Below are positions 47,661-61,630 of a stretch of 64,000 bases of DNA, one piece after another (within the stretch, counting starts at the first letter, position 1; every line of letters begins with the position of its first letter). The stretch is from contig CM012954.1 of the NCBI GenBank assembly GCA_000181795.3, positions 3,022,910-3,086,909 of the forward strand. Reading direction: 5' to 3'. The notes beneath the pieces were generated by a model, which saw only the letters and a list, made by a program, of their open reading frames with translations, was not told where the DNA came from and did no database searches. Source of the DNA: Trichinella spiralis (lineage: Eukaryota > Nematoda > Enoplea > Trichinellida > Trichinellidae). The translations under genes and the position numbers were made by a program.

Positions 47661-48527
47661 TCACGAACCAGTTAGAGCAGCAGTGTTCGCATTGTCTAAG
47701 GTTGTCGCGTTGTCAGCAGCGGAAGGTGGTCTGGAAGGCTGCGTTTTCGGCTTTGGAACCTTTTGCAGCAAAGGTACAATTTCTTTTTTTTCGTCAAACG
47801 TTTTCCACAAACTATACATGGCAAATATTTGCTTTTCTATTTCGAAAATGCGATCCGTATCGACCGAAATCTCGGCAAACCAGTTGTTCATGTCTTTACC
47901 GAGCAGTACGAAAGCTATGTGTAAGCAGGCAAGAGCAATCTGATAGGGTGGGAAAAGCAAGCAGACATCCGAACGGTAGCTGTCATTGAGAACTTTCCAC
48001 GCGGTGGAAATGACAGCCTCATCTTGGGATATGTCTTGCATTAGCTGTACCAGTGGTCTGTACGGATGATAGACAATAAGGCAACAGTCCATCATTTCCA
48101 ATAAGAAGAATTCCGCCTCGTGAATGTGATTCAACCGATAAGGAAAATCTTGCGGATAGACGTAACTGTAACGACTTTTTATGAGTGTTTGACATGTAGC
48201 AACTAGTTTTGACTGAGAAATGGCGCCGAATTCTTCCACCTTGGAAGCTAGGTAAATGCTTGTTGGTGCAAGCAACAGTGGATCGATTGATTTCAAAGAA
48301 TTGCGGACATAGAAACGTCGAAAATACACAATAGCAGTAGCGATTACTTGTTGTTTCACTTTCAACTGCTCCCCTAACGTTTGGATTAAATTGCAGAAAA
48401 ATATGAACAGTTTCTGATATTCTTCTTCTGACAAGAATTTCAGATCAGCTGAACGCTCGTACAAGTTTTCCTGTCTGTCCAATAACCATTGCTGATAATG
48501 GGAACTTCTCCAAAAGTTTCCTGCCAT
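47661..48527 (-). CDS. CCNC: Cyclin C (Mediator kinase module)
   Basis: The partner of CDK8 in the Mediator kinase module, controlling RNA polymerase II transcription. An intronless 288-aa frame. It starts at the ATG giving MAGNFWRSSHYQQWLLDRQE, as in other cyclin C proteins; the codons just upstream open only with TTG. Cyclin-box signatures: FLSEEEYQKLFIFFCNLIQ, VIATAIVYFRRFYVRNSLKS, IDPLLLAPTSIYLASKVEEF, MMDCCLIVYHPYRPL, CLLFPPYQIALACLHIAFVL. The C-terminal tail is Pro/Ala/Asn-rich and variable. Its stop lies 329 bp from the ADRM1 stop on the other strand, so the 3' UTRs may be close or overlap. The lack of introns is unusual beside its intron-rich neighbours. Confidence 0.96.
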   Translation of the reverse strand: MAGNFWRSSHYQQWLLDRQENLYERSADLKFLSEEEYQKLFIFFCNLIQTLGEQLKVKQQVIATAIVYFRRFYVRNSLKSIDPLLLAPTSIYLASKVEEFGAISQSKLVATCQTLIKSRYSYVYPQDFPYRLNHIHEAEFFLLEMMDCCLIVYHPYRPLVQLMQDISQDEAVISTAWKVLNDSYRSDVCLLFPPYQIALACLHIAFVLLGKDMNNWFAEISVDTDRIFEIEKQIFAMYSLWKTFDEKKEIVPLLQKVPKPKTQPSRPPSAADNATTLDNANTAALTGS

Positions 48528-49464
48528 AACAAGATCCAACTATATGAACATCATCATGACTCAGTGCCCATGGGATAAATGTAAAAAGCAGAGTTCATAA
48601 AAACATCAGCAAAAGTTAGGAAAATTCAAAAAACATAAAAACGTACTAGGAAACAAAATTACTACAACAGCTTAAAATAAATAAAATCCAACTAACAAAC
48701 GGCCTGAAATTACCATGCACAGCTTTTAATACAGTAATTTGAAAATTAAGATTAAATTTGTGGGCTAGTGCATACTGTAATGTTCCGACAGATTATTTTA
48801 CACGTGCATGATAAGTTTCAACTTTTGTGGGATTGTGTATGTCAGTATTTTAGGCTTTGCATTGTTGTTAATTAGTTTGTTCTTTTCATTTCACTTTCAT
48901 CTATTGGAAGCTAACGTACGATGTTTATTCTAAAATGGTGACCAGAAATGTAGTGCCGTTTCCTACGCTTACACTAAGCGGTTTATAAAATCTTTTGCAG
49001 CGTATGCTGAACTTATGACTCGAACTTTTTTTATCTCAAAGTTTTCACTTTTAACATTTTTCGTTCAATATGCAGTTGACTGTTGACATTGTATCGCGCT
49101 GTTTTAATGCTGTACATTTTAACGATGTGTTACAAAATAGAGCGTTTGTGATAGTTGCACATATAATTTAAACCGTAGTAAATCATGTTATTGCAACCTG
49201 TCTGTGAATAGTGACTAGTTCGCAAACTGTACATCCGTTGTCATATTATATTATTTTTACTGCAAATTGACCTCTATTTTCTGCAGTGCTTTACACAATT
49301 TACAATATTTCTCACTTTGTATTGCATTGCAAGGTTGCATATTCCCAGTGAAAATAATGAAAATTGTTATTATTGTTTTATTCAGTATTCAACAAAAATT
49401 GCATGCTCATTTATAGACTGAATCATATTTGTTTGTTCCATTGCGCAACAAATACGAACTGAAG
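48528..49464. other. Divergent promoter region between CCNC and V-ATPase D
   Basis: AT-rich 0.94 kb between genes transcribed outward on opposite strands. No coding sequence or distinct element recognised. Confidence 0.6.
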
Positions 49465-50861
49465 ATGTCTAAAGATGATCGAATTGCAGTGTTTCCATCT
49501 AGAATGCAAGTTTCATTGTTTTTTGCGTTTGTTGCATTAGTTATTTGTTTTCGTTGATTTAGGGCCCAAACTCTGATGAAAGCTCGTCTGAAAGGAGCTC
49601 AAAAGGGGCACAGCTTGTTGAAGAAAAAAGCTGATGCATTGAATATCCGTTTTCGCCAAATACTTCATCGTATCATACAAAATAAAGTATTAATGGGAGA
49701 AGTCATGAAAGAAGCGTCCTTTTCATTGGCAGAGGCGAAATTTACCGCTGGAGATTTCAGTCATACTGTTTTACAAAATATTGGAAAAGCTCAAGTCAAA
49801 GTAAAGCTTCAAAAAGACAATGTTGCTGGCGTCACGTTGCCGATATTTGAGTACTTTCAAGATGGGCCTGATCGTAAGTGAATATTGCGAATGTTTTGCT
49901 TTTTATGAAAATAATTGCTTACTGAAATGATATTAAGCGAATTATTAAATCTGCTTTAAAAACTTAGCTTTTTATGTTGTTCTGTTGGCGTGCTTCTGTT
50001 TTGCTTATTGATTATCAGCTGATTCTAGATTCTATGAATTTTAGAAGATAAAATCAATTTTGCTATTAGTTCATGAAATAGTGAAAAGCAGGTATTATTT
50101 TCAGTTTCCTCAGTGCATGCTGTGAATTATATGAATTAAATTGTTTATTGAACTTTAATAAATGTAAAATTTTTGATATTTTTGTGGTTATGTATTTGGC
50201 AACAATTTTGAGATTATTCTCTTGGCACTATGCTATATAGCCAGTAATAAGTATAAGCGGTGCTAAAGATGGAATTTATGTGATTTTTCATTATTTCACA
50301 GCCTATGATTTGACTGGCTTGGGAAAAGGCGGCGCCAATATAGCGAAAATGAAGAAGAGCTATAACAAAGCTGTGGAATTGCTTGTCGAACTGGCTACTC
50401 TGCAAACTTGTTTCATTTCACTTGATGAAGCGATTAAAGTGACAAATCGTCGAGTAAATGCCATTGAGTTTGGTAATTTTTATTTTTATTGATTTTTTAA
50501 TATTTATGTTATTGTTGTGAATTTTCACGTTAATTAGTATTTTATTTCCTTTTACCTGTTATTTATTATGTATGAGAGTTTTTTTATCATTTGATTATGC
50601 ATCATTAAATTTTTACAGCAATCGAACATTTATCATATTTTAGTGATTATCCCGCGAATTGAAAGTACATTGCAATATATACTTTCTGAACTGGATGAAC
50701 GAGAAAGAGAAGATTTTTACCGATTAAAAAAAGTCCAGAAAAAAAGAAAAGAAGAGCGTCGTATTAAAGAAGATGCTTTGAAGATGGCTGGTGTAGACGT
50801 TACCGCAACGCCTCAGAATATTTTGGAGCAGGATGATGATGTTCCTCTGTTATTTACATAA
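49465..50861 (+). CDS. ATP6V1D: V-type proton ATPase subunit D
   Basis: The central rotor-shaft subunit of the V1 sector, coupling ATP hydrolysis to proton pumping in acidic compartments. Exons: 49465-49505, 49563-49873, 50302-50472 and 50644-50861, giving 246 aa (human 247). Conserved: IAVFPSRM, MKARLKGAQKGHSLLKKKAD, MGEVMKEASFSLAEAKFTAG, KDNVAGVTLPIFEYF, YDLTGLGKGGANIAKMKKSY, EAIKVTNRRVNAIEFVIIPR and ELDEREREDFYRLKKVQ; the two long terminal helices form a coiled coil. The first intron splits an ATG codon (AGAAT|GCAAGT...TTTAG|G) and uses a GC donor; the family sequence SRMAQTLMKARL is restored only by that splice. Followed 443 bp later by the NPC2-like gene on the same strand. Confidence 0.96.
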
Positions 50862-51304
50862 TATATCGAGTTTTGTCGTGACAAAAGGTGGATAAAAGTT
50901 GATTATTTGGTCTGGATGAAATATGCATTTGCTAAATTACTAATTTCTGAACTCATTTTTTGAATATATTTCACTCAAGTCAAGATAAAGTTTGTGAGCA
51001 TACGTAGCCGGTGTGAATTGATTTGCAATCGTAAATGTCTTATTCTGGTGATTGATGTTTTTGTAATTTTTTGCTATTTTAAATAAATGATGATTCATCA
51101 GATATTTTCTTTGCTTTAACATAGTAGAGTACAACGGCATAGCAGTTCGTAACGTTACCGTTAACCATATTATATGTATTTGGCTTCAGGAATAATTATC
51201 ACTTATGCAAATGTTGGTTTGACATTACTGGGAAAATTGGAACTGAATGTTCAGTATGAACACTTTCATCGAAACGGTTTGTGTTAATTTTCGAAATTTT
51301 CAAA

Positions 51305-52008
51305 ATGCAAGGACGTTTATTTCAGTTTTTTATTTTTTTGATCATTTGTTCTGTTGTGCGATCAATTCAGATTAACTTTACAGACTGCGGTAAGTGATTA
51401 ATTGTTCTATTTGTTCATTATTTATTTATTTATTTATTCACAATTTACAAAAAACAATTCTTGTTTTTATGTTATTTCTCGTATTTTAGGGTCACAATCG
51501 ACAATAGAATCTGTTTCCGTCAGCCCTTGCGATGATCCGACTGTTTGTATTGTAAAGAGGGGAGACGTGATAAGCACGAATGTCACTTTTGTACCACGTA
51601 AATTATAAAGCTTTTCTGATTTGTTTGAATTACAAAGAAAACGAACTGTTTACTGCATTTCAGATAAACGAATTAGTCGATTAATTTTGAAGTCTTATGC
51701 AAAAATAAATAAAATTTCATTCAACGTTGCAGTGCCTGATTATAACGGCTGCAAGGATCACGGCCTGAAATGCCCTCTGAACCCAGAAGTGTCTGTAACA
51801 TACCAGCGAAACGTTACCATTGCAGCATCTACTCCACTGGTTTGTATTTGTTTGCTTATTTGCTTGTATTTTCATTTAATAACCAAAAAACCACACCGTT
51901 GATGATTTTTTTGAACAGGTGACTGCGGTTTTGAAAAGTCAGCTTAAAGATCAAAACAATTTGGACGTATTTTGCATTGAATCGAAAATCAAGGTTGTGC
52001 GGAAATAA
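51305..52008 (+). CDS. NPC2: NPC2-like ML-domain lipid-binding protein
   Basis: A secreted or lysosomal protein of the MD-2-related lipid-recognition family; NPC2 passes cholesterol to NPC1. Exons: 51305-51389, 51490-51597, 51664-51839 and 51919-52008, giving 152 aa. The signal peptide is at 1-20 (MQGRLFQFFIFLIICSVVRS). All six family cysteines are present: FTDCG, SPCDDPTVC, YNGCKDHGLKCP and VFCIES. The VSVTYQRNVTI strand is also typical. Compared with NPC2, the middle of the fold (HKRISRLILKSYAKINK) is diverged and basic, so sterol binding is not certain. An AATAAA overlaps the stop codon. It might be co-transcribed with the V-ATPase D gene upstream. Confidence 0.88.
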
Positions 52009-53167
52009 AACACTGCAAGATTATTGATGAAAATTAATTTTTAATACACTTTTTCGGCGATTATTGTAATTTTTTATGTTAAAAAATGTCTTACCCAGTC
52101 TGGCTTGCTTCGAGGACTGCTTCATTAACACAATCTAATAACAGCGATACAGTTGACATTATTCGCTGAATGCATCATTTTAAAATTAACGTTATATTGT
52201 TGAAAGCTTTAATCTTTTTAGTTATGATTCCATTAAAAATAAATTGCAGACACAGCATTATGTATGTAATAAAATGATTAAAAGTCATATATATATATAC
52301 CTTATAATAATTTATAACCGAAAATTGATTTATTTGAAATTCAAGTTCAAATTCAAGTGTTATAAAAGTATGTATTATTGAAATTCTCTCGCATTATAGG
52401 AATTGTACTCCACCAATTGCTTATCATTATATATATTATCTTATCATCAAACTAATGCATATATATAATTATTTAATGAGTTTTAATTTAAATTGTATAT
52501 ATAGATGTTGAAAATTAATTTCCTCATTGCAAAATTTATTATCCATACCACATCATTCAAAAGAAAACTTATTATGTATATGCATTTCATGTAAAGTGTG
52601 GAAAATCTTTATTCACATTTTATTATTTTTTGTTTCGTATTTTTAATAAAGTCTTAATATTTTTATTTGTTTTTTATTATTTAAAATTATTTGACGTAGA
52701 ATTATAAATAAATTGTTCTTGAAATTCTCAGTTACTGTATCAAATGATTATCAATTTTACTTGATACGTTGTTCTTTCATTTTTTTAATAATTTTGCATA
52801 TTTTTATGCTTCAAAGTTCCCTTAAATAAGTTTTTTACGACATATTTGTATGAAATTTTTAGAGTGCGAAAGTAATACATTTAGTAGTAAAATAATGCAA
52901 TGATTATTTTGTTTCAAATAATCTAAAACTTTGTTTCAGCCTATTTGAATAGTAATTCAAATTGAAAATCTTTGAAATGAGTCTTTTCCAACATTTTTTG
53001 TGCTGACTACTTCTCATTTTGTCATAACTGACCTTACGATATAATTACTCTATTGAATTGAATTTCTTAAACTTATTCAGTTGAACGAAATTTGTAACTT
53101 ATGGTTTCGCTGATTGCAGTATTTAAACTTCTTTTTGACAAATTTTGCTAGCTATTGGATAAAAGAA
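52009..53167. other. AT-rich intergenic region
   Basis: Very AT-rich 1.16 kb with several short TA and TATATG runs. No gene or RNA recognised. Confidence 0.7.
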
Positions 53168-54932
53168 ATGGTAGACAGTGCTGGAAGAAAATTGATAGTA
53201 CTTGATAATGGAACTGGTGTACGTGATAATGTTATTTTTTTGACTTGTGCAGCATTAGTAATTTTACCTTCTTTATAGTTTGTTAAATGTGGATATGCAG
53301 GTACAAACTTTCCGGAGCACGTTTTTCCTTCTGTTGTTGGGCGACCAACTATTCGCTCAAAAATTAAAGTTAATGATGTAGAACTGCAGGTAATATTTAT
53401 ATAGTATTTCATATGACAGTAACATAATGTATTGTTTTATTGTATGTTATTAGGATGTTATGATTGGCAGTAAATGTGCAGCTGTTCGTCATATGCTTGA
53501 TCTTTCTTATCCAATGGATAATGGTATTGTTCGAAATTGGGATGATATGGATCTCGTATGGGATTATACGTTTGGTCCAGAATGTCTAAATTTGCAGCCA
53601 TCAGAATGTAAGCTACTTTTGACAGAAGCTCCTTTGAATCCTATTAAAAATAGAGAAAAAATGTTCGAGGTACATTTGAAATTGGTTTAATTTACTTTAA
53701 TAAATTTGTCCCTCTTCAGGTTATGTTTGAAAAATTTGGGTTTCACAGTGTTTACGTAGCGGTACAAGCTGTGCTCACTCTTTACGCCCAAGGTAATGAA
53801 TTTATTTATTTATTAAAAAAAAGTTTTTATTCTGTTTTCTTTTTATTTGAATCATATTTTAAAATTTTGAAATTAAAAGAATTCTATAAATGGAAGATGT
53901 ACTACCGAGCTTCCGTATCCCAAACGTGTCAATTTTTAGGTCTAGAGACTGGTGTAGTTGTGGACTCTGGCGATGGAGTCACACATATATGTCCAGTTTA
54001 TCAAGGATTTGCTCTGAATCATTTGACAAAACGTTTGGATATAGCAGGACGAAACATTACATCATATCTTGTATCGGTATTGAATATTTTAAGTTTAATA
54101 TTTCATCAAGAACATAATTGGTAAAATAGCCAATTGTTTTTTAGCTGCTTAAATTACGTGGCTATGCTTTCAATCATTCTGCAGATTTCGAGACTGTCCG
54201 GCAGATAAAAGAGAAGCTTTGTTATACTGCCTATGATATTGAACAAGAAGTGAAGTTGGCATTAGAAACTGTAATTTTAGTTAAGCCGTACACGGTATGT
54301 TGTACACAAAATTTCATTACATACAAAAGGTAGTAAATGATGTAATTAAAAATTCTCTTCTTTAGCTGCCCGATGGTAGAGTTATTCGAGTTGGATCAGA
54401 AAGATTTCAAGCTCCTGAAGTTTTGTTTCAGCCAAATTTGATCGATGTAGAATGTTGTGGAATTTCGGAGTTGTTGTTCAATGTTATTCAGTCGGCAGAT
54501 ATAGGTTCGTTGCGTTTATTTTCATTTTAAAATAATCTTAAATTGATCATTTTATATGGAAAGTTTAAATTTCAGATACAAGAGCAGAGTTTTACAAGCA
54601 TATTGTTTTAAGTGGAGGATCGACAATGTTCGCTGGATTGCCCAGTCGATTTGAGCGTGAAATAAAACAGCTGTATTTAGAAAGAGTTTTGAAAGGAAAC
54701 AAAGAAGCATTTCAGGTATGCAGTGTGTTTCACTGTTTGCTGTTAATAAAAATTATTTTAGAAATTTAAAATAAGAGTGGAGGCATCACCAGGGCGAAAG
54801 TATGTTGTGTTTGAAGGAGGATCGCTGCTTGCAAAATTGATGCGTGATCGTGAAGACTTTTGGGTTTCAAGAATGGATTTCAAAGAGCATGGCATTAACT
54901 GTGTCAGAAAAAAATTTGGTGTTTGCTCTTAG
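53168..54932 (+). CDS. ACTR2: Actin-related protein 2 (Arp2/3 complex)
   Basis: The ATP-binding subunit that, with Arp3, forms the nucleus for branched actin filaments. Exons: 53168-53218, 53279-53389, 53454-53669, 53720-53792, 53940-54076, 54145-54294, 54366-54504, 54576-54715 and 54762-54932, giving 395 aa (human 394). The actin-fold phosphate loops are intact: [17 protein letters not shown] and [17 protein letters not shown]. Also conserved: [93 protein letters not shown] and [20 protein letters not shown]. The C-terminal subdomain is more diverged than the rest. Followed after 420 bp by KIN17 on the same strand. Confidence 0.97.
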
Positions 54933-55352
54933 AATGTCAAGCGACTGTAATTTCACCGGAACGCATAATATTCTCTTTGTAATGTTGTTAACGCAAAGCA
55001 CGTAAGATTGGGAAAATTGCTGCATTTATTTTGGGCAGTTTTAGAATATTCAGCGCATTGAAAATTTTTTGATTAACTTGAAATTAGCAATTGATTTGAT
55101 TTAATCATAATCTGTTAAGCAGTTAATTAAAGTGAATTTTTGATATCTTTATTTTTGTTGAAACTACTATTGAGTTAACAGTTCAGTATTTAATATTCAA
55201 AAAAATTGTTTTCCTTGATTAATATGTGAGTGATTTAAATTCGATTAGTCAGGAGAAAGTTCTTACAAGTAACTGTACTTGAAGATCAGAATTTTTACCG
55301 ATATACTGTAATAGTGGTTTCATACTTGTATTTGGGGAGTACGTTGCTAAGC

Positions 55353-56688
55353 ATGCCTAAACACGAGCCGTTTACGCCTAAGGCCATTTCAAATCGTATC
55401 AAAGCAAAAGGATTGCAAAAGTTGCGATGGTTTTGTCAGATGTGTCAAAAGCAGTGTCGTGATCAAAATGGTTTCAAATGTCACCTGACCTCGGAATCTC
55501 ATCAAAGGCAGTTGCTTTTATTTGCCGAAAGTCCAGGTCGATTTTTGGGGCAGTATAGTGGAGAGTTTAAGAAAGGTTTTTTGGATATTTTGACTCGACA
55601 GTTTGGTACCAAACGTGTAAAAGCCAACACCGTTTACCAAGAATACATTAAGGTAATTTTTTTAAATACTGTTTATCTTAATAATGCGTTTGTGTTATAC
55701 TTGTGGTGGATTAATTGCTTTAATTTATTGAATCTGGTGATGAATGATATGCAGGTTTAATTATTGAATTTTAGCTTATTTAATATTTATTAATTTTTTG
55801 TGTTGAATCTCCGTTATTTAGGATCGGAATCATGTACACATGAATTCGACTTGTTGGTTCACACTTACTGGCTTTGTCAACTACCTCGGTAGAACTGGCA
55901 TTTGCAAAGTAGATCAAACGGAGAAAGGATGGTTTATTCAGTATATCGATAGGTCGTTAGAAGAACGACGTGAGAAGATGGCGAAAAAAGTCAAGATGGA
56001 TATGGATGATGAGGAACGGATGCGTGATATTATTATGAAACAGGCAGAACGAGCTCGAGAACGATTGAAAGAAAGTGGTGAATTGGAAGAGGAAGCATCA
56101 TATTCAGAATTGAAAAAATCAGACGATCAAAAGATTGAATTCAAATTGCCCAAAATGGTTCCGGTCAAAGATAAATTAAAGCCCCTTGAAATTTTGTCTA
56201 ATGCTGCCAGATCGTCGACGGATAGAAAGTTTGACAAGCCATCTACTTCTAAATGTGTGACGAGGCCTAAAAGTGCTTTAGACGAGATAAAGGAAGCCGA
56301 AGAGATGTATAAAGAAAAGAAAAATCGTACCCGCTGTTGGCTACACCCTGGTATTGTAGTGAAAATAATCAGTAAACGATATGGTGAACGTTTGAACAAT
56401 GAAAAAGGAGTTGTAACAAATGTAAAAGAAGAACGTTTCGCTTGTTTGCAACTGCTATCTGATCAAGACACTACGGTGACAGTTGAGCAAAAACATCTGG
56501 AGACGGTCATACCTGCTTTGAACCGAACGGTTCTAATTGTCAACGGAGCATATCGCGGGCAAAAAGCTACACTGGAAAGTGTAAATGAAAAAAATTACTC
56601 CGCTTCTGTACGCATCTGTGAAGGGGTCATTCGAGGACGATTGCTCGAAAATGTCGAATACGAAGATATCTGCAAATGGCATGGGTAA
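55353..56688 (+). CDS. KIN: KIN17 DNA/RNA-binding protein
   Basis: A nuclear zinc-finger protein linked to DNA replication, repair and pre-mRNA processing. Two exons: 55353-55652 and 55822-56688, giving 388 aa (human 393). The N-terminus has a C2H2 finger (C28, C31, H44, H50) in WFCQMCQKQCRDQNGFKCH. Then come the winged-helix domain (NSTCWFTLTGFVNYLGRTGI, KVDQTEKGWFIQYIDR), an acidic and charged linker, KSALDEIKEAEEMY, and a C-terminal tandem SH3-like/KOW region (WLHPGIVVKIISKRYGERL, LETVIPALNRTVLIVNGAYR, ENVEYEDICKWHG). The start is the ATG giving MPKHEPFTPKAIS; an in-frame ATG 39 nt upstream would add an atypical extension. Confidence 0.95.
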
Positions 56689-58388
56689 ATTTGTTGGGTA
56701 AGTGATTATTACTCCCTATATTTTTCTGTTTTCAGTTAATTTTATTTTTACCATGATGATTGGTAAAAGGTCTGAGAGCTGAATATAGGGGATCTTCTTT
56801 ATCTTACTCAACTTGCGAGCTTCTTCTACCGGAACTCTTTTTGCAAGTGATCGCAATCAGAGTTCTCGTTAAATAGTCCAATTCAAAGGTGTTGCATTGT
56901 TGTGTAATTTGAGAAGTGTATTCAGCATCGTTGATCACAAGTTTTCAATCTGAATTTATATGGAAATTTACAAAAAATTTATTTTTCAACTCACTGATAT
57001 TTAATATTCTTTCAACATTTTTTTCAGACATTCTTCGGCGTTGCGGTTTTATATTTCGTCATGAACTGTTATCAGAAAAGAATACAATGGCTTATTTTGT
57101 TTACGGTGCGCAGGCCATTGTTTGCCAACAAAAAGAAGATGCATGTGATCTTTGACAATTTTAATTCATCAGCAAAGTACTTTTTCAAATATTTTTTTTG
57201 CAGTAAATATATCAATCAATCAGTTTTGTAACAAAAAAATTATATGACAAAGTTCATAAATATCAAGAATTTTATATTCCATGCTAACTACAATAATATA
57301 CATAGTATGCTGTTAAAAATGGATGCAAATTTCGTTAATTATATATTTTGCTTGTTTATTATTATCAATCATAAACTCTGCATGACCTTTTTCTAATGTT
57401 ATTCGATAATTCAGTACTATATATTTTATATCTCCGATTTAGAAATATCATTCAGTTTGACACAATTAAAATACAGATATGATATTAAAATGCTTTTACT
57501 TCTGTTCACTGTTTTGTATATATTTTTGGATACCTTTAAAGAGATAAAAAATAGTAATGTATGAATAGAATTAAATATTACTTAAATTATTATTCAACAA
57601 ATTATACGGGAACATGTTGAGTTACGTAAAAAATTTTACTTTCATTATAGATAATCACGTTCAAATTATTACTGTAACCTTGTTTTTGTCATAATTCTTC
57701 ATCAGGTATGTTACTTAATTCAAGATTAATTTGCACTGTTTTATGCGCTATTATTAGTTTTTATAATTTCTTATAACCATTGCGTGTCGTGTTCTGTGAT
57801 ATTTCGTGAGTGTGTTAGTTGTCATCGAGTGCACTGATCTCTAGCGTGGGTTTGGATACAGGGATATGCTTTTATTTTTGAGATGCAGTTTCGTTTCATA
57901 GCAGCTTTATTTACGTGTAATTGCCAGAAATTATGCCAGCAATGTATTTTTTTCAGTTAGTTGCCTGAAATTGATTGTTAGATTTATTTTAATTTTTGAT
58001 GTTTTTGAAAAGAAAACCGCATGATAAGGTGAATGTTACGTTTGTGAACTGGTTGCACTACGTGCTTGCACTAGTTAGCAGTTTTATCGTTCAGCTTTCA
58101 GTGCAGGTAGCGTTTTTTGAAAAGAATCCAAGCAGTTTGTGATTTAATTTAGATGAGTGTTAATAATGTGTAATTATCTGTGCGTGTTTTTTTCTGTTGA
58201 CTTTGAGTGAGTTTAGGGTATATTTAATAAAATATATTGACGCGAATTCCGTCTGCTAAGATAACTGGTTGTTATTGAACTTTTTGCAGTCTTTTTTATC
58301 ATTTTAATTTCTGACTTCTATTCATTTTGTTTTAAGGTCGATTCTTACTTGTTATTGAAGCTTAATTATTGAAACGACAGCTGTCATT
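56689..58388. other. Intergenic region with a possible orphan exon
   Basis: The KIN17 3' UTR and the UGP2 upstream region. After a strong acceptor (TTTTTTTCAG, 57028) one frame reads SEKNTMAYFVYGAQAIVCQQ then KEDACDL and stops at 57155. A second open frame ends near 56872. Neither is recognisable and I could not join them to a start codon. An acceptor TTTTGTTTTAAG upstream of UGP2 ends at 58337. The remainder is AT-rich with nothing visible. Confidence 0.35.

Positions 58389-61630
<3,242 letters not shown>

Noticed and set aside
48528-48539. Four-codon N-terminal extension of cyclin C
   Set aside because: It begins with TTG; the family start MAGNFW is an ATG at 48527.
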